A stretch of DNA of 64,000 nt, taken from assembly GCF_003628535.1 (NCBI RefSeq), contig NZ_RBCI01000001.1:682001-746000 (forward strand), written 5' to 3'. Shown one piece after another: positions 27,294 to 36,470 of this stretch. Source of the DNA: Flavisolibacter nicotianae (GTDB lineage: Bacteria; Bacteroidota; Bacteroidia; Chitinophagales; Chitinophagaceae). A program made the translations under genes and the position numbers. Below the pieces are notes generated by a model, which worked only from the letters and a program-made list of their open reading frames with translations, had not been told where the DNA came from and searched no databases. Each line of letters starts with the position of its first letter. The first letter of the stretch is position 1.

Positions 27294-28088
27294 GGTTCTG
27301 CGATTTTTTGTTTACGAATGATTTAGCGATCCTGGGTAGTTAGTACGAAAACAATGCCAGCGGCCCGGTCCCAGCGCCGATTTAACGTCTAGTCGGACAG
27401 TTTTCATGCACAATTCAGACGTTCTCTGTTCTTCTTCCGCACACCACTCATGGTTTTGTACGTGCCGTCCTAAACTTTTATTCAGTTTGGCGAAAACGGT
27501 GTCGTGGACGTGATCCAGGGCAGCAACCGGCCAGGTAGCAAAATCGTTAAACAATAAAGACTGTTTCTCTATTGCAGAACATCCGGAAAGTTGCACTGTT
27601 TTATAGGCGGATCGTCTTTCAAACACTTCGGTGAAAAGTATTGAAAGGCTTTTTTGTTTTTGTGCCTTCCATTTTTAACGGAAATAAAAGTTTAAATCCA
27701 ACACTGCCCTCGCAATTTCAAATGAAGAGAATGGGATGCTGTTGACGGTTAGTGCCGGTCCGATCCGGGTTGAATAAGGAAGATTTTCCGGCAATTGAAT
27801 CTTCGGACAAAAACCGCCTGACGATTTACCATAAAAAAACAATCCACCCTGCCGCCTGCATTCTACTTTGTGTCGCCATGAACTTTCCCATTGTAAAGCC
27901 GGTTGCCTGTTTGGGAGGTTGTCTTCTTACAGCCTGCGAATCGCGGCGCCGATGGCTGTTGCCAGTGCCAGAAAAACGGCCGCTCCAAGTATTGCCAGGT
28001 TTTTTTCCTTGTTTTTCATAACGTAAACCGTACAAGTTTCATTCCTTCCTGCCCGCCATTTTGTGCAGAGTTCTTCTTTCGAAAAGCT
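27294..28088. other. Long intergenic region
   Basis: Nearly 800 bases without a large gene. The promoter of the lysine-rich protein gene should be at its left end. Apart from a possible 30-residue membrane peptide at 27927-28019, the open frames present are unrecognisable and look non-coding. No repeat or terminator recognised. Confidence 0.4.
27927..28019 (-). CDS. Possible small single-span membrane peptide
   Basis: Thirty codons from an ATG: a basic start (MKNKEKN) followed by one hydrophobic helix LAILGAAVFLALATAIGAAI and a basic end RRL. The layout, positive-hydrophobic-positive, is that of a small inner-membrane protein. No homolog is recognised and no ribosome site is visible, so it may be chance. 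Confidence 0.3.
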   Translation of the reverse strand: MKNKEKNLAILGAAVFLALATAIGAAIRRL

Positions 28089-28904
28089 TCAGAGCTTTGC
28101 ACCGCACCACTTGCAGAAGGCCGCATCACTGTCGTGCCCTTCGCGGCCGCAGGAGGGGCAGACTTCACCGGCTGTTTTTTTGACCCGGGTGCCGGCCACC
28201 ACTTCGGAAGTCACGATGCCCGTGGGTACGGCAATGATGCCGTAACCAATGAACATAATGAAAGACGCAATGAATTTCCCCAGCGGCGTTACCGGCGAAA
28301 TGTCGCCATAGCCAACGGTGGTCAGCGTCACGATGGCCCAGTAGATACTATCCGGAATGCTTTTAAAGCCGTTCTCCCGGCCTTCCACCAGGTACATCAC
28401 CGAGCCAAGGATAATGACCAGCGTGAGCACCGCCAGCATAAAAACAGAAATCTTTTTCAGGCTGGCCGTTAAAGCGGTGCGCAGGAACTGCATCTCGGAT
28501 AAAAAATGCGTCAGTTTGAAAATCCGGAAAATGCGCAGCAAGCGCAGCGATCGCACCACCAGCAAGGTTTGTGCACCGGCATAAAAAATACTGAGGTAGG
28601 AGGGAACGATGGCCAGCAGGTCGATGATACCCAGCACCGACACCATGTACTGCCAGGGCTTTCGAATGGAAACCAGGCGCAGGAGGTACTCGATGGTAAA
28701 AAGAATGGTGAAGGACCACTCCAGCCAAAAGAAGAGAAGACTGTAACGCTGGTGCAGGCCCTGCACGCTGTCGAGCATCACCACGATGATGCTGATGACG
28801 ATGCAAAGCAGCAGGGCCACATCGAAGGCCTTGCCCGCCTGCGTGTTACTTTCGTAGATCACTTCGTGGAGCCTGTCCCTCCAGTGGAGCGCCTTTTTTT
28901 GCAT
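28089..28904 (-). CDS. Voltage-gated (KvAP-type) ion channel with C-terminal zinc ribbon
   Basis: A 271-residue channel subunit. Six membrane segments are visible; S4 is VVRSLRLLRIFRIFKL (about 116-131) with arginines every third residue, and the potassium filter TVGYGD is at 196-201. After S6 the tail carries C249-PSC252 ... C264-KWC267, a zinc-ribbon. Bacterial Kv channels usually lack such a ribbon. It should form a tetramer in the inner membrane. Confidence is high for a K+ channel and moderate for metal binding by the tail. Confidence 0.92.
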   Translation of the reverse strand: MQKKALHWRDRLHEVIYESNTQAGKAFDVALLLCIVISIIVVMLDSVQGLHQRYSLLFFWLEWSFTILFTIEYLLRLVSIRKPWQYMVSVLGIIDLLAIVPSYLSIFYAGAQTLLVVRSLRLLRIFRIFKLTHFLSEMQFLRTALTASLKKISVFMLAVLTLVIILGSVMYLVEGRENGFKSIPDSIYWAIVTLTTVGYGDISPVTPLGKFIASFIMFIGYGIIAVPTGIVTSEVVAGTRVKKTAGEVCPSCGREGHDSDAAFCKWCGAKL

Positions 28905-28948
28905 GGTGCTGAATCGTTCTTATACCAAACCGCTTGCCCATTGAAATC

Positions 28949-28990
28949 GTGTCATTCGATCACGGATGACGAATGATAGATGATAGTAGA
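28949..28990. repeat. Heptad repeat (GATGACG / GATGATA words)
   Basis: GTCATTCGATCACGGATGACGAATGATAGATGATAG shows related words every seven bases with an inverted word at the front. It lies upstream of the channel gene. Confidence 0.45.
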
Positions 28991-29152
28991 GAAAAGAGTT
29001 GTGCCTTTCTCGGCAACCTGCTGTTTCCTCCTGGTGACGGTTGGATATTAAAGATAGGCATTGCCGCTACCGCGCCGGTGCTTTTGCCGAACAATCCGGG
29101 TTGACCTGTTGCCATCCGACAGGACTCGCAAAACACAAAAAGGTAATGCCCC

Positions 29153-31579
29153 TTAGCCATTGCCCACCCGCTGGATCTCTTCTCCTGCCGATCCCTGCGA
29201 CCCTTTAGTGGTCTTGAAGATTTTGCCAAAACGGTAGTTGAAAGAAAGGGTCAGTACCCGTGTGTCGCGGGTAAGCTTGAAGGTTTCATTGGCCAGGTGA
29301 AACTGGGTCAGTCCCTTCATCCAGCCCGTGTACAGGAGATCCCGTGCCGCCAGCCGGAACGTGCCTTTGTTTTTGAATACCGCTTTGGACAAGCCAATCG
29401 ACAACTGGCCGGACGGATCGAGCACTTCCTGGATGTCGGTCTGGCTACGCGAGGTATAAAAGCCCGACACCTCGCCTGCCCAGCCCTTGTTGAACCGCAG
29501 TTGGTTGTTGAGATTGAAACCGGCCTGCGTGATCAGCACACTGTATTCCCTGTCGATCAATCCTTCCAGCTTTTTCCGAAGCACATTGCCCTGTGCCGTC
29601 AGCGACCACCAGGCAGCCGGTGCCAGCTTCACCGAAACCGACGCTCCCCAGGTTTGCTGGCGCCGCAGGTTTCCTTCGGTGTAGATCACGATGCCGTTGC
29701 TGTTCACGGGAAACACCTGCGAGAAATAATCGTGTGCAACACTGTAGGTCAGGCTGGTGGTCAGCACCGATTTGTACTGGTGCGAAAACTCAAGGTTCCA
29801 GGTGTACTGTGGCCGGTAAAAGGGGTTGCCCTGCTGAAACGTGTATTTGTTAATGATAAACAGGAAGGGGTTGAGTTTTTGAAACGGCGGCCGGTCGATC
29901 CGGCGGCTGGCGCTGAGAGAAAAGGTGTGGACCGAATCCGGCGCAAAGCTGGCCGACGAAGAGGGAAACAGGCTGGCGTAGCTGCGGGAAAACGACGAAT
30001 CCTTCACCATGGCGTTGCCCAGTTGCCGGGCATCGTAATGGGTGGCTTCGAAGCGAAGGCCGCCCTGCCAGCTCCATCTTTTGCCCTTGGTTTCGGCATT
30101 GGCGTAGAGGGCCTGTATGTTTTCGTTGTAGAGAAAATGATTGGTCTTGCCCAGGTCATCCTTCCAGGTAGCCCCGTCGAAGTACTGGTAGGCTACGAGG
30201 TTGTCGGTCCTGATCTGGGAGGTTTTGGCGCCGCCTCGAAGTATCCAGTTTTTCTGTTGTTGCGAATAATCGGTTTTGGCAGAAAGAATATGGATGGTCG
30301 ACGGCATATCCGCCTTCGATGCTTCAGTGTAAGCCCACGGTAAAAGGCCGTCGTTTTCAAAAAACTGTTCGCCACCAATGCGGTAGCCAATCAGGTCCGC
30401 GTCGGCCGACCATTCGCTGCCGGCAGTGAAGACATGCCGGAAATTCAGGCTGACGCCGCCGTTCTTCCAGTCGTTGTGGGTGCGGCTGTGCGTAGCGATA
30501 AGAGAATCTGTGTGACCGGTGGCATCCAGCCACAGCGCCCTGTTGTTGCCAGTGCCCCTGCGCCAGAGCGACAGCCCGTTCAGCAAAAGTCCCACGGTCG
30601 TTTTGCGGCCGAGCGCCAGGTCGATGCCGGTGCGCAGGCTATGCGAAGACACGGTGCCCGCCAAATACCCAGGCTGCTCCAGCATGGAGGCAACCGAACC
30701 GTCGTTTTTGAAATAGGTTCGAAAGGCATCGAGGCGGGTAAAGCTTTGCGATTGGTTGAAGCCGTAATTCAAAAACAAATTGACGGCACCGGTGCGGTAA
30801 TTCAACTGAAGGCTGTTGCTGGTTTTGGGGTAGTGCCCCTGGGCATAAGCGGCAGAAAGACTGCCGTTGAAGCCTTTCTGCGTGTTTTTTTTCAGTTTGA
30901 GGTTGATGATTCCCGCATTGCCGGCCGCATCAAACTGGGCGGAAGGCTGATCCATGATCTCCACCTGGCTGAGTTGGGAGGCATTCATCCCAGCGAGCAG
31001 GTTGGAAAGCTGGGCTGCATCCAGGTAGGTTTGTTTTCCGTCGATCAGGACCATCACACCGCTTTTGCCTTTCAGCAAAAGACGGCCGTCTTTGTCGATG
31101 GTGATGCCGGGTAGTTTTTCCAGTGCTTCCAGTACGCTGGTTCCTGCACTGCTGATCGCCGCATCCATGTTTACGACAGTCATCCCGGGTTTGACTTCGA
31201 CAAATGCTTTGCGGGCCAGGACAGTAACGGAACGCAGCTTGTCGCCGGCTACCTGCAGCGCAATTGCCGGCAGGTCAATGTATTTGTCATCTATCAGCGC
31301 AAATCGTTGGGTCAGGTGGGTTTGATAGCCCAGGTGCGTAATCCGCACCAGGTAGTTGCCCGCCGGCAGGTTTCGGAAGGTAGTCGAACCTGCGTCGTCG
31401 GTAAGCTGCAATTTGCGGAGCGAGGAGTCTTTTGCCACCAGCAATTCGGCTGTGGCACCGGCCAGCGGTTCCTCCTGTTCGCCGGTGACAATAACGCTTA
31501 TCCCGCTTTTATTCTGCGCCGAAAGCACTAGTCCCCACACACTGAACAGCACAAAAAAAAGGTATCGGCAAAACGTCAT
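29153..31579 (-). CDS. Outer-membrane beta-barrel family protein (TonB-receptor-like, OMP_b-brl_3)
   Basis: An 808-residue protein with signal peptide (ending near LSAQ), an N-terminal CarboxypepD_reg-like sandwich (about 25-110), a plug domain (VEVKPGMTVVNMDAAI ... VMVLIDGKQTYLDAAQLSNLLAGMNASQLSQVEIMDQPSAQFDAAGNAGIINLKLKK in segments, about 125-235) and a large barrel ending in LSFNYRFGK. The family resembles TonB-dependent receptors but usually lacks a SusD partner; none is adjacent. The gene at 53121 is a paralog with the same plan. Confidence 0.9.
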   Translation of the reverse strand: MTFCRYLFFVLFSVWGLVLSAQNKSGISVIVTGEQEEPLAGATAELLVAKDSSLRKLQLTDDAGSTTFRNLPAGNYLVRITHLGYQTHLTQRFALIDDKYIDLPAIALQVAGDKLRSVTVLARKAFVEVKPGMTVVNMDAAISSAGTSVLEALEKLPGITIDKDGRLLLKGKSGVMVLIDGKQTYLDAAQLSNLLAGMNASQLSQVEIMDQPSAQFDAAGNAGIINLKLKKNTQKGFNGSLSAAYAQGHYPKTSNSLQLNYRTGAVNLFLNYGFNQSQSFTRLDAFRTYFKNDGSVASMLEQPGYLAGTVSSHSLRTGIDLALGRKTTVGLLLNGLSLWRRGTGNNRALWLDATGHTDSLIATHSRTHNDWKNGGVSLNFRHVFTAGSEWSADADLIGYRIGGEQFFENDGLLPWAYTEASKADMPSTIHILSAKTDYSQQQKNWILRGGAKTSQIRTDNLVAYQYFDGATWKDDLGKTNHFLYNENIQALYANAETKGKRWSWQGGLRFEATHYDARQLGNAMVKDSSFSRSYASLFPSSSASFAPDSVHTFSLSASRRIDRPPFQKLNPFLFIINKYTFQQGNPFYRPQYTWNLEFSHQYKSVLTTSLTYSVAHDYFSQVFPVNSNGIVIYTEGNLRRQQTWGASVSVKLAPAAWWSLTAQGNVLRKKLEGLIDREYSVLITQAGFNLNNQLRFNKGWAGEVSGFYTSRSQTDIQEVLDPSGQLSIGLSKAVFKNKGTFRLAARDLLYTGWMKGLTQFHLANETFKLTRDTRVLTLSFNYRFGKIFKTTKGSQGSAGEEIQRVGNG

Positions 31580-31718
31580 CGCGGCAAAATAACATAAAGA
31601 AACGTGCCGATGCGTGATTTTTGGCTAGGGACAGAATTTATCGGCGAACTGTGCAAGAGGTTGGTTGTAAAGGCATGACGGCGGGACGATAACCAATTTT
31701 TTTTGCCAATTTTAAACC

Positions 31719-31934
31719 ATGAAATTCCTCAACGTTTACTGCGAGAACCGCAAAGCCGAAGTTTTTATCAGCCTCGATAAAATTGTACTGATCCAAAAAG
31801 AAGAGGAGGGCAGCCTGATTGAACTGGAAGGCGGCAAAAGCGAAGCCGTGAAAGTGCTCCTGTCTGCCGAAGACCTGGTGCGCAAGATCAACGGAGAGGA
31901 CCGGATTGGAATCGGGTTTCGCACGGGCCGCTAA
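31719..31934 (+). CDS. Small conserved hypothetical protein
   Basis: A 71-residue beta-rich protein (MKFLNVYCENRKAEVFI, then an acidic stretch EEEGSLIELEGG and KVLLSAEDLVRKI). Its plan recalls small FlbD-like proteins but no gene of flagella is near. It ends 12 bases before the stop of the convergent E1 gene. Confidence 0.6.
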   Translation: MKFLNVYCENRKAEVFISLDKIVLIQKEEEGSLIELEGGKSEAVKVLLSAEDLVRKINGEDRIGIGFRTGR

Positions 31935-31946
31935 GCCTTTCCCGCC

Positions 31947-34025
31947 TCAAAACGCCAGGAGTTTTTGCACGGTTTCGTCCAGGCGGCTTTTGGCCAAAAA
32001 GGTTTTTTCCAGTTCCAGGTTAAACGGCACGGGTGTGTCCAGCGAAGCGCACCGCATGACTGGCGCATCGAGGTCGCGAAAACAGTTTTCACCAATCCAG
32101 GCAGCCAGCTCCCCGCCAATGCCACCCACCAACGTGTCTTCGTGCAGGAGCAAGATTTTTCCCGTTCGTTTTACCGCCGCGGCAACCGCTTCATAGTCGA
32201 GCGGAAGCAGGGTGCGCAGGTCCAGGATGTCGATGGAAATTTCGGGGTGGGCGGCCGCATAGTCCATGGCCCAGTGCACGCCGGCGCCGTAGGTAATAAT
32301 GGAAAGATCTTCGCCGTTTTGCACCTGCCGCGCCTTGCCGATTTCCACTTCGTACATCCCTTCCGGAACGGGACCGCTGATGCTGCGGTACAGCGCCTTG
32401 TGCTCAAAGTATAGCACCGGGTTGGGATCGTTGATGGCGGCGATCAGCAGGCCTTTTGCATCATGCGGGGTGGAAGGATAGACGACTTTCAGCCCGGGTG
32501 TGTGCACAAACCAGGCTTCGTTGCTTTGGCTGTGAAAGGGTCCTGCACCCACACCGGCGCCGGTGGGCATGCGTATCACCACATCTGCGTTTTGCCCCCA
32601 GCGGTAGTGGATCTTTGCAAGATTGTTGACGATCTGGTTGAAGCCCACCGTTACAAAATCGGCAAACTGCATTTCCATCATGCTTTTGAATCCCTCAAGG
32701 GATAAGCCCAGCGCGGCGCCCACGATGGCACTTTCGCAAAGCGGCGTGTTGCGCACCCGTTTTTTGCCAAAAGCTTCCACGAACCCTTCGGTGATCTTGA
32801 ACGCACCGCCATATTCGGCAATGTCCTGTCCCATCAACACCAGATTGGAATGCTGTTCCATCGATTGATAGAGTCCTTCCTTGATGGCATCGATGAACCG
32901 AATTGCCCCCCTAACAGCCTCCCCAAACCCCTCCAGGGAAGGGCTTTCCATCGCACTGGCCTCGCTTTTCAACGGGGTTGTGTAATTGTTTGTCTCTTGC
33001 GTACGCAAGGGCTGTGTGTTGGCCACTCCCCCCCTGGGGAGCGGGGGGACCGCATAAACATCTTTTAACTCGTCTTCCGCTTTTGCAACAAGTGGCGCAC
33101 TGTCGAAACCAATGCGCAGTTCTTCTTCGATCCTTTGCTTCATTTGTTCCCGTGTGCGGGCAATTGCATCTTCCGTCAGCACGCCTTCTTTCAGCAGCCA
33201 CTCTTCAAAGTTTTTAATGGGATCTTTCTCCTGCCAGGCATCAAACAATTCCTTCGGCACATACTTCGTTCCGCTGGCCTCTTCGTGGCCGCGCATGCGG
33301 AAGGTGAGACATTCAACGAGATAAGGCTTTTGGTTGCGGATGCAGTAATCCCGAATACCCTTCACCGTATCGTACACTTCCAGGATGTTGTTGCCGTCGA
33401 TGACCACCGACTCCATGCCGTAACCCCGGCCCTTGTCGGCCAGGCTTTGGCAACGGTATTGTTCCTGCACCGGCGTACTCAGGCCATAGCCGTTGTTTTC
33501 GATGATGAAGATCACCGGCAGGTCCCACACAGCCGCTACATTGAGTGCTTCGTGAAAATCGCCTTCGCTGGTGCCGCCATCACCCGTAAAGGCCAGCGAC
33601 ACTTTGGGCTGTTCGTTTATTTTATACGCCAGCGCTACCCCATCGGCAATGGCCAGTTGCGGTCCCAGGTGCGAGATCATACCGCAGATGTGGTGCTCTT
33701 TCGAACCGAAATGAAAGCTTCGTTCGCGGCCTTTGGTGTAGCCGTCCTGTGCTCCCTGCCATTGCTTAAAGAGTTTGTGCAGCGGCATGTTGCGGGTTGT
33801 GAACACACCAAGATTGCGGTGCAGGGGCATGATCCATTCGTCGGGCTGCAGGGCCATTGTGGCCCCCACGGCGATGGCTTCCTGGCCGATGCCGCTGAAC
33901 CATTTGGAAATGCGTCCCTGCCGCAGGAGAACCAGCATTTTTTCCTCGACCAGTCGCGGCCACACTAAATTTTGGTAAAGCAGAATCAACTCTTCGTCGC
34001 GAAGGTCGTGGCGGTGAAACGTCAT
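31947..34025 (-). CDS. Fused alpha/beta E1 component of a 2-oxoacid dehydrogenase
   Basis: A 692-residue fusion. The alpha part (about 1-320) has the thiamine-diphosphate motif GDG...ENN (148-178: GDGGTSEGDFHEALN ... FIIENN); the beta part (about 375-692) has MGQDIAEYGGAFKITEGF and the typical transketolase C domain (LSIITYGAGVHWAMDYA, DLRTLLPLDYE). It decarboxylates branched-chain or related 2-oxoacids for acyl-CoA formation. The linker, residues about 322-373, is encoded by palindromic DNA of intergenic-repeat type (32905-33050). Fused E1 is usual in this family of Bacteroidota; E2 and E3 are not in the window. Confidence 0.92.
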   Translation of the reverse strand: MTFHRHDLRDEELILLYQNLVWPRLVEEKMLVLLRQGRISKWFSGIGQEAIAVGATMALQPDEWIMPLHRNLGVFTTRNMPLHKLFKQWQGAQDGYTKGRERSFHFGSKEHHICGMISHLGPQLAIADGVALAYKINEQPKVSLAFTGDGGTSEGDFHEALNVAAVWDLPVIFIIENNGYGLSTPVQEQYRCQSLADKGRGYGMESVVIDGNNILEVYDTVKGIRDYCIRNQKPYLVECLTFRMRGHEEASGTKYVPKELFDAWQEKDPIKNFEEWLLKEGVLTEDAIARTREQMKQRIEEELRIGFDSAPLVAKAEDELKDVYAVPPLPRGGVANTQPLRTQETNNYTTPLKSEASAMESPSLEGFGEAVRGAIRFIDAIKEGLYQSMEQHSNLVLMGQDIAEYGGAFKITEGFVEAFGKKRVRNTPLCESAIVGAALGLSLEGFKSMMEMQFADFVTVGFNQIVNNLAKIHYRWGQNADVVIRMPTGAGVGAGPFHSQSNEAWFVHTPGLKVVYPSTPHDAKGLLIAAINDPNPVLYFEHKALYRSISGPVPEGMYEVEIGKARQVQNGEDLSIITYGAGVHWAMDYAAAHPEISIDILDLRTLLPLDYEAVAAAVKRTGKILLLHEDTLVGGIGGELAAWIGENCFRDLDAPVMRCASLDTPVPFNLELEKTFLAKSRLDETVQKLLAF
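32905..33050. repeat. Two C/G palindromic repeat arms inside the E1 fusion gene
   Basis: At 32905-32944 and 33024-33049 lie C/G-rich tracts, CTCCCCAAACCCCTCC and CTCCCCCCCTGGGGAGCGG, of the same style as the intergenic C/G palindromes at 38602, 48116 and 63153. They bracket about 80 bases, and the whole is read in frame as the linker of the E1 protein. Confidence 0.65.
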
Positions 34026-34134
34026 AAGAAAGATTGTGGCAGCGAATGTAACGAGGCTTCTTTATTCTCTCTTCTTTTCGGCTGCCAGGGAAATACTTTA
34101 TACGCAACCGTCCTCAAGACGGGTTGATTACCGG

Positions 34135-34220
34135 GTGAAACGGGAGACGAGAAACGGGAGACAGAAGGCCACTTTCCAAGAAAAATGACTTTCCCGTTTC
34201 GCGTTTGACGTTTGACGTCG
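34135..34220. repeat. Heptad repeat with inverted partner
   Basis: GAAACGG-GAGACGA-GAAACGG-GAGAC at 34137-34162, a 35-base spacer, then CCCGTTTCGCGTTTGACGTTTGACG (34193-34217), its complement. It lies between the E1 and holin-like genes. Confidence 0.72.
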
Positions 34221-34239
34221 CCTTAATACCCGTTGGGCA

Positions 34240-34584
34240 TTAGTCTTTGTCTCTTACAAGGCTGTTGAGAATGGAGCTTACGAACGAAACGATCAGGCTA
34301 AAGAGCAAAGCCGACAACCAGCCCCGCACTTCAAAGCCATCGATCAGGGCATCGGTCAGTTTCACGATGATGATGTTGATGACCAGCAGGAAAAGGCCCA
34401 GCGTGAGGATGGTAATGGGAATGGTGAGGATGACGAGAATTGGTTTAACGATAGCGTTGAGGATGGCAAAGACCAGGGCCACGATCACCGCAGTGGATGC
34501 GGCGTTGATGCTGACACCCGGCAGGAGCCAGGCGGCAAAATAGGCGGCAACGGCAATGGCGAGTACTTTGATGATAAATCCCAT
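34240..34584 (-). CDS. Phage-holin family (4TM superfamily IV) membrane protein
   Basis: A 114-residue protein with four hydrophobic segments (VLAIAVAAYFAAWLLPGVSI, AVIVALVFAILNAIVKPILVILTIP, LTLGLFLLVINIIIV, ALLFSLIVSFVSSIL). This is the PF04020-type family, named after holins but widespread as a chromosomal gene with unknown role; no phage genes are near. Confidence 0.85.
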   Translation of the reverse strand: MGFIIKVLAIAVAAYFAAWLLPGVSINAASTAVIVALVFAILNAIVKPILVILTIPITILTLGLFLLVINIIIVKLTDALIDGFEVRGWLSALLFSLIVSFVSSILNSLVRDKD

Positions 34585-34672
34585 GATGGTTTGAGGTTTT
34601 GGGTTTGGCGTTGTTTTATTTCATTTACTTCTTCCTTCCTTCATCATTCCTTGTTCTTCTGTTCGATATGCC

Positions 34673-35020
34673 CTACTTCCGTTCGTCTTTCCACACAAGC
34701 CGGATGAATTGCGCACTGTCTTTAAAGTTAGGACATTTACGGTCGCCCCTGCCGGTGAAACCGCCACTCGGCGCACAAAGGTAATTGCAGTTTTCATCCA
34801 CCAGTTCGTTGTACTGGTCGCAGCAGTTGCTGCTGAAAAGAAAGGCCCGTTTACCATTGTAAACATATTCTTCCACCTGCGCCGGCGGGTTCCAGCGGGG
34901 TTGTTTTTTGATTTCTTCGATGCGGGCCTGGATGCAGGAAGGGGTGACGACAACGGCCTTGTCGCATTTTTGCTGGGTCATGTTCACCACGATGGCGGCG
35001 GTCAGTAAGTAATGTTTCAT
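34673..35020 (-). CDS. DUF6970-like secreted cysteine-rich protein
   Basis: A 115-residue protein from the ATG at 35020, with a weak signal sequence and about six cysteines. [18 protein letters not shown], a glycine/aromatic core, then [36 protein letters not shown] is the DUF6970 pattern. Role unknown. A start at 35080 would remove the hydrophobic N-terminus from the first position. Confidence 0.7.
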   Translation of the reverse strand: MKHYLLTAAIVVNMTQQKCDKAVVVTPSCIQARIEEIKKQPRWNPPAQVEEYVYNGKRAFLFSSNCCDQYNELVDENCNYLCAPSGGFTGRGDRKCPNFKDSAQFIRLVWKDERK

Positions 35021-35066
35021 AGTTGCGGGATGCTCTCCGTTATCTTTGCAAAGCAAAAACAATACC

Positions 35067-36074
35067 TTGGAGAAAAGCAATTTTGTAGACCAGATACGGA
35101 TTTACTGTCGCAGCGGCCATGGTGGCGCAGGGATCAAACACTTTCGCCGGGACAAGCTGACCGCCATGGGCGGCCCCGATGGCGGCGACGGTGGTCGCGG
35201 TGGCCATATCATTTTAAAAGGCAACCGGAACCTATGGACGCTGCTCCATTTGCGCTATTATAAAAACGTGCTCGCCGAAGACGGCGACAAAGGACGCGAC
35301 AACAACCAAACGGGGAGAAACGGGAAAGACATTGTGCTGGAAGTACCGCTGGGCACCATTGCCCGCGACGAAGAAACCGGCGAGAAAGAAGCCGAAATCC
35401 TCCACGACGGCCAGGAGATCGTGTGGCTGCCCGGTGGCAAGGGCGGTTTGGGCAACACCAATTTTAAAACGGCTACCAACCAGGCGCCGGAACATGCACA
35501 GCCAGGGCTTCCCGGCGTGGAGGGCTGGCGGGTACTGGAGCTGAAAGTGCTGGCAGATGTGGGCCTCGTGGGTTTTCCCAATGCCGGCAAATCCACCCTC
35601 CTGTCGGTGATGACGGCTGCCAAACCAAAGATTGCCGATTATGCGTTTACCACCATCACACCCAACCTGGGCATGGTGGAATACCGCGACGGAAAAAGCT
35701 TTTGCATCGCCGACCTGCCGGGTATTATTGAAGGAGCAGCGGAAGGCAAAGGCCTGGGACATCGCTTCCTGCGCCACATCGAACGCAACTCCATTCTGCT
35801 TTTTCTCATTCCCGCCGACAGCAAAGACCACCGCAAAGAATTTGACGTGCTGGTGAGCGAACTGGAAGAATATAACCCGGAGCTTCTGCACAAGCAATTC
35901 ATCATTGCCATTTCCAAAAGCGATATGCTGGACGGAGAACTGATGCAGGCCATCGAACAGGAGTTGCCCCAGGACATCCCCCATCTTTTCATTTCATCGG
36001 TTGCCAACAAAAACATCCAACAGCTCAAGGACCTGCTGTGGAAGACCCTGAATTCACCCATCAATCAAGCCTAA
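35067..36074 (+). CDS. obg: GTPase Obg (ribosome assembly, stringent response)
   Basis: A 335-residue GTPase. The glycine-rich Obg fold opens the protein ([15 protein letters not shown] ... [12 protein letters not shown]), then the G domain with P-loop GFPNAGKST (169-177), G3 DLPGIIEGA and G4 ISKSD. The start is a TTG at 35067 that gives [17 protein letters not shown], the usual family N-terminus; an upstream in-frame TTG at 35046 adds seven atypical residues. Acts on the 50S subunit. Confidence 0.94.
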   Translation: MEKSNFVDQIRIYCRSGHGGAGIKHFRRDKLTAMGGPDGGDGGRGGHIILKGNRNLWTLLHLRYYKNVLAEDGDKGRDNNQTGRNGKDIVLEVPLGTIARDEETGEKEAEILHDGQEIVWLPGGKGGLGNTNFKTATNQAPEHAQPGLPGVEGWRVLELKVLADVGLVGFPNAGKSTLLSVMTAAKPKIADYAFTTITPNLGMVEYRDGKSFCIADLPGIIEGAAEGKGLGHRFLRHIERNSILLFLIPADSKDHRKEFDVLVSELEEYNPELLHKQFIIAISKSDMLDGELMQAIEQELPQDIPHLFISSVANKNIQQLKDLLWKTLNSPINQA

Positions 36075-36086
36075 AGACTATCCTGT

Positions 36087-36380
36087 ATGGAAGCCGTTTT
36101 TCGCATCTTCATGTACCTTTTTCCCTATGGCGCATCCATTGCCCTTTATATCTGGGTCTTCCGTAAAGCGCAGCGGGTGCCAAACAAGGTTGCTAAAGGC
36201 ATTGCCCTTGCGCTGGTCGTTGCCGGCCTTGGCTACACGGCCTATCAAATTGCCACCACCGTCGGCGCCGTTATGACCGACGACCGCTTTCACTTCCAGA
36301 TCATGATCATTACGATCGTCGTTCTTTTTTTTGCGTCCATTGCCATGGCGTTTGGCGAACCGGAGGACAAGAAAGAATAG
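36087..36380 (+). CDS. Small membrane protein of unknown function
   Basis: A 97-residue protein with three hydrophobic segments (YLFPYGASIALYIWVF, GIALALVVAGLGYTAYQIATTVGAVM, FQIMIITIVVLFFASIAMAF). It follows obg by 12 bases. No family recognised. Confidence 0.65.
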   Translation: MEAVFRIFMYLFPYGASIALYIWVFRKAQRVPNKVAKGIALALVVAGLGYTAYQIATTVGAVMTDDRFHFQIMIITIVVLFFASIAMAFGEPEDKKE

Positions 36381-36470
36381 GAAATGAGCCATCAGGCAAT
36401 ACACAAGAAGTGATTTGCAATCGGGAGGCGTTGGGGATGTTTCTTTCCATTGCCAGTTGGCTATTGGTCT

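Noticed and set aside
27312-27626. 104-codon minus-strand frame in the long gap
   Set aside because: No recognisable motif, composition unlike neighbours, no plausible start context.
34240-34584. Prophage because of a holin-like protein
   Set aside because: The PF04020-type family is a normal chromosomal membrane protein and no other phage gene is seen.
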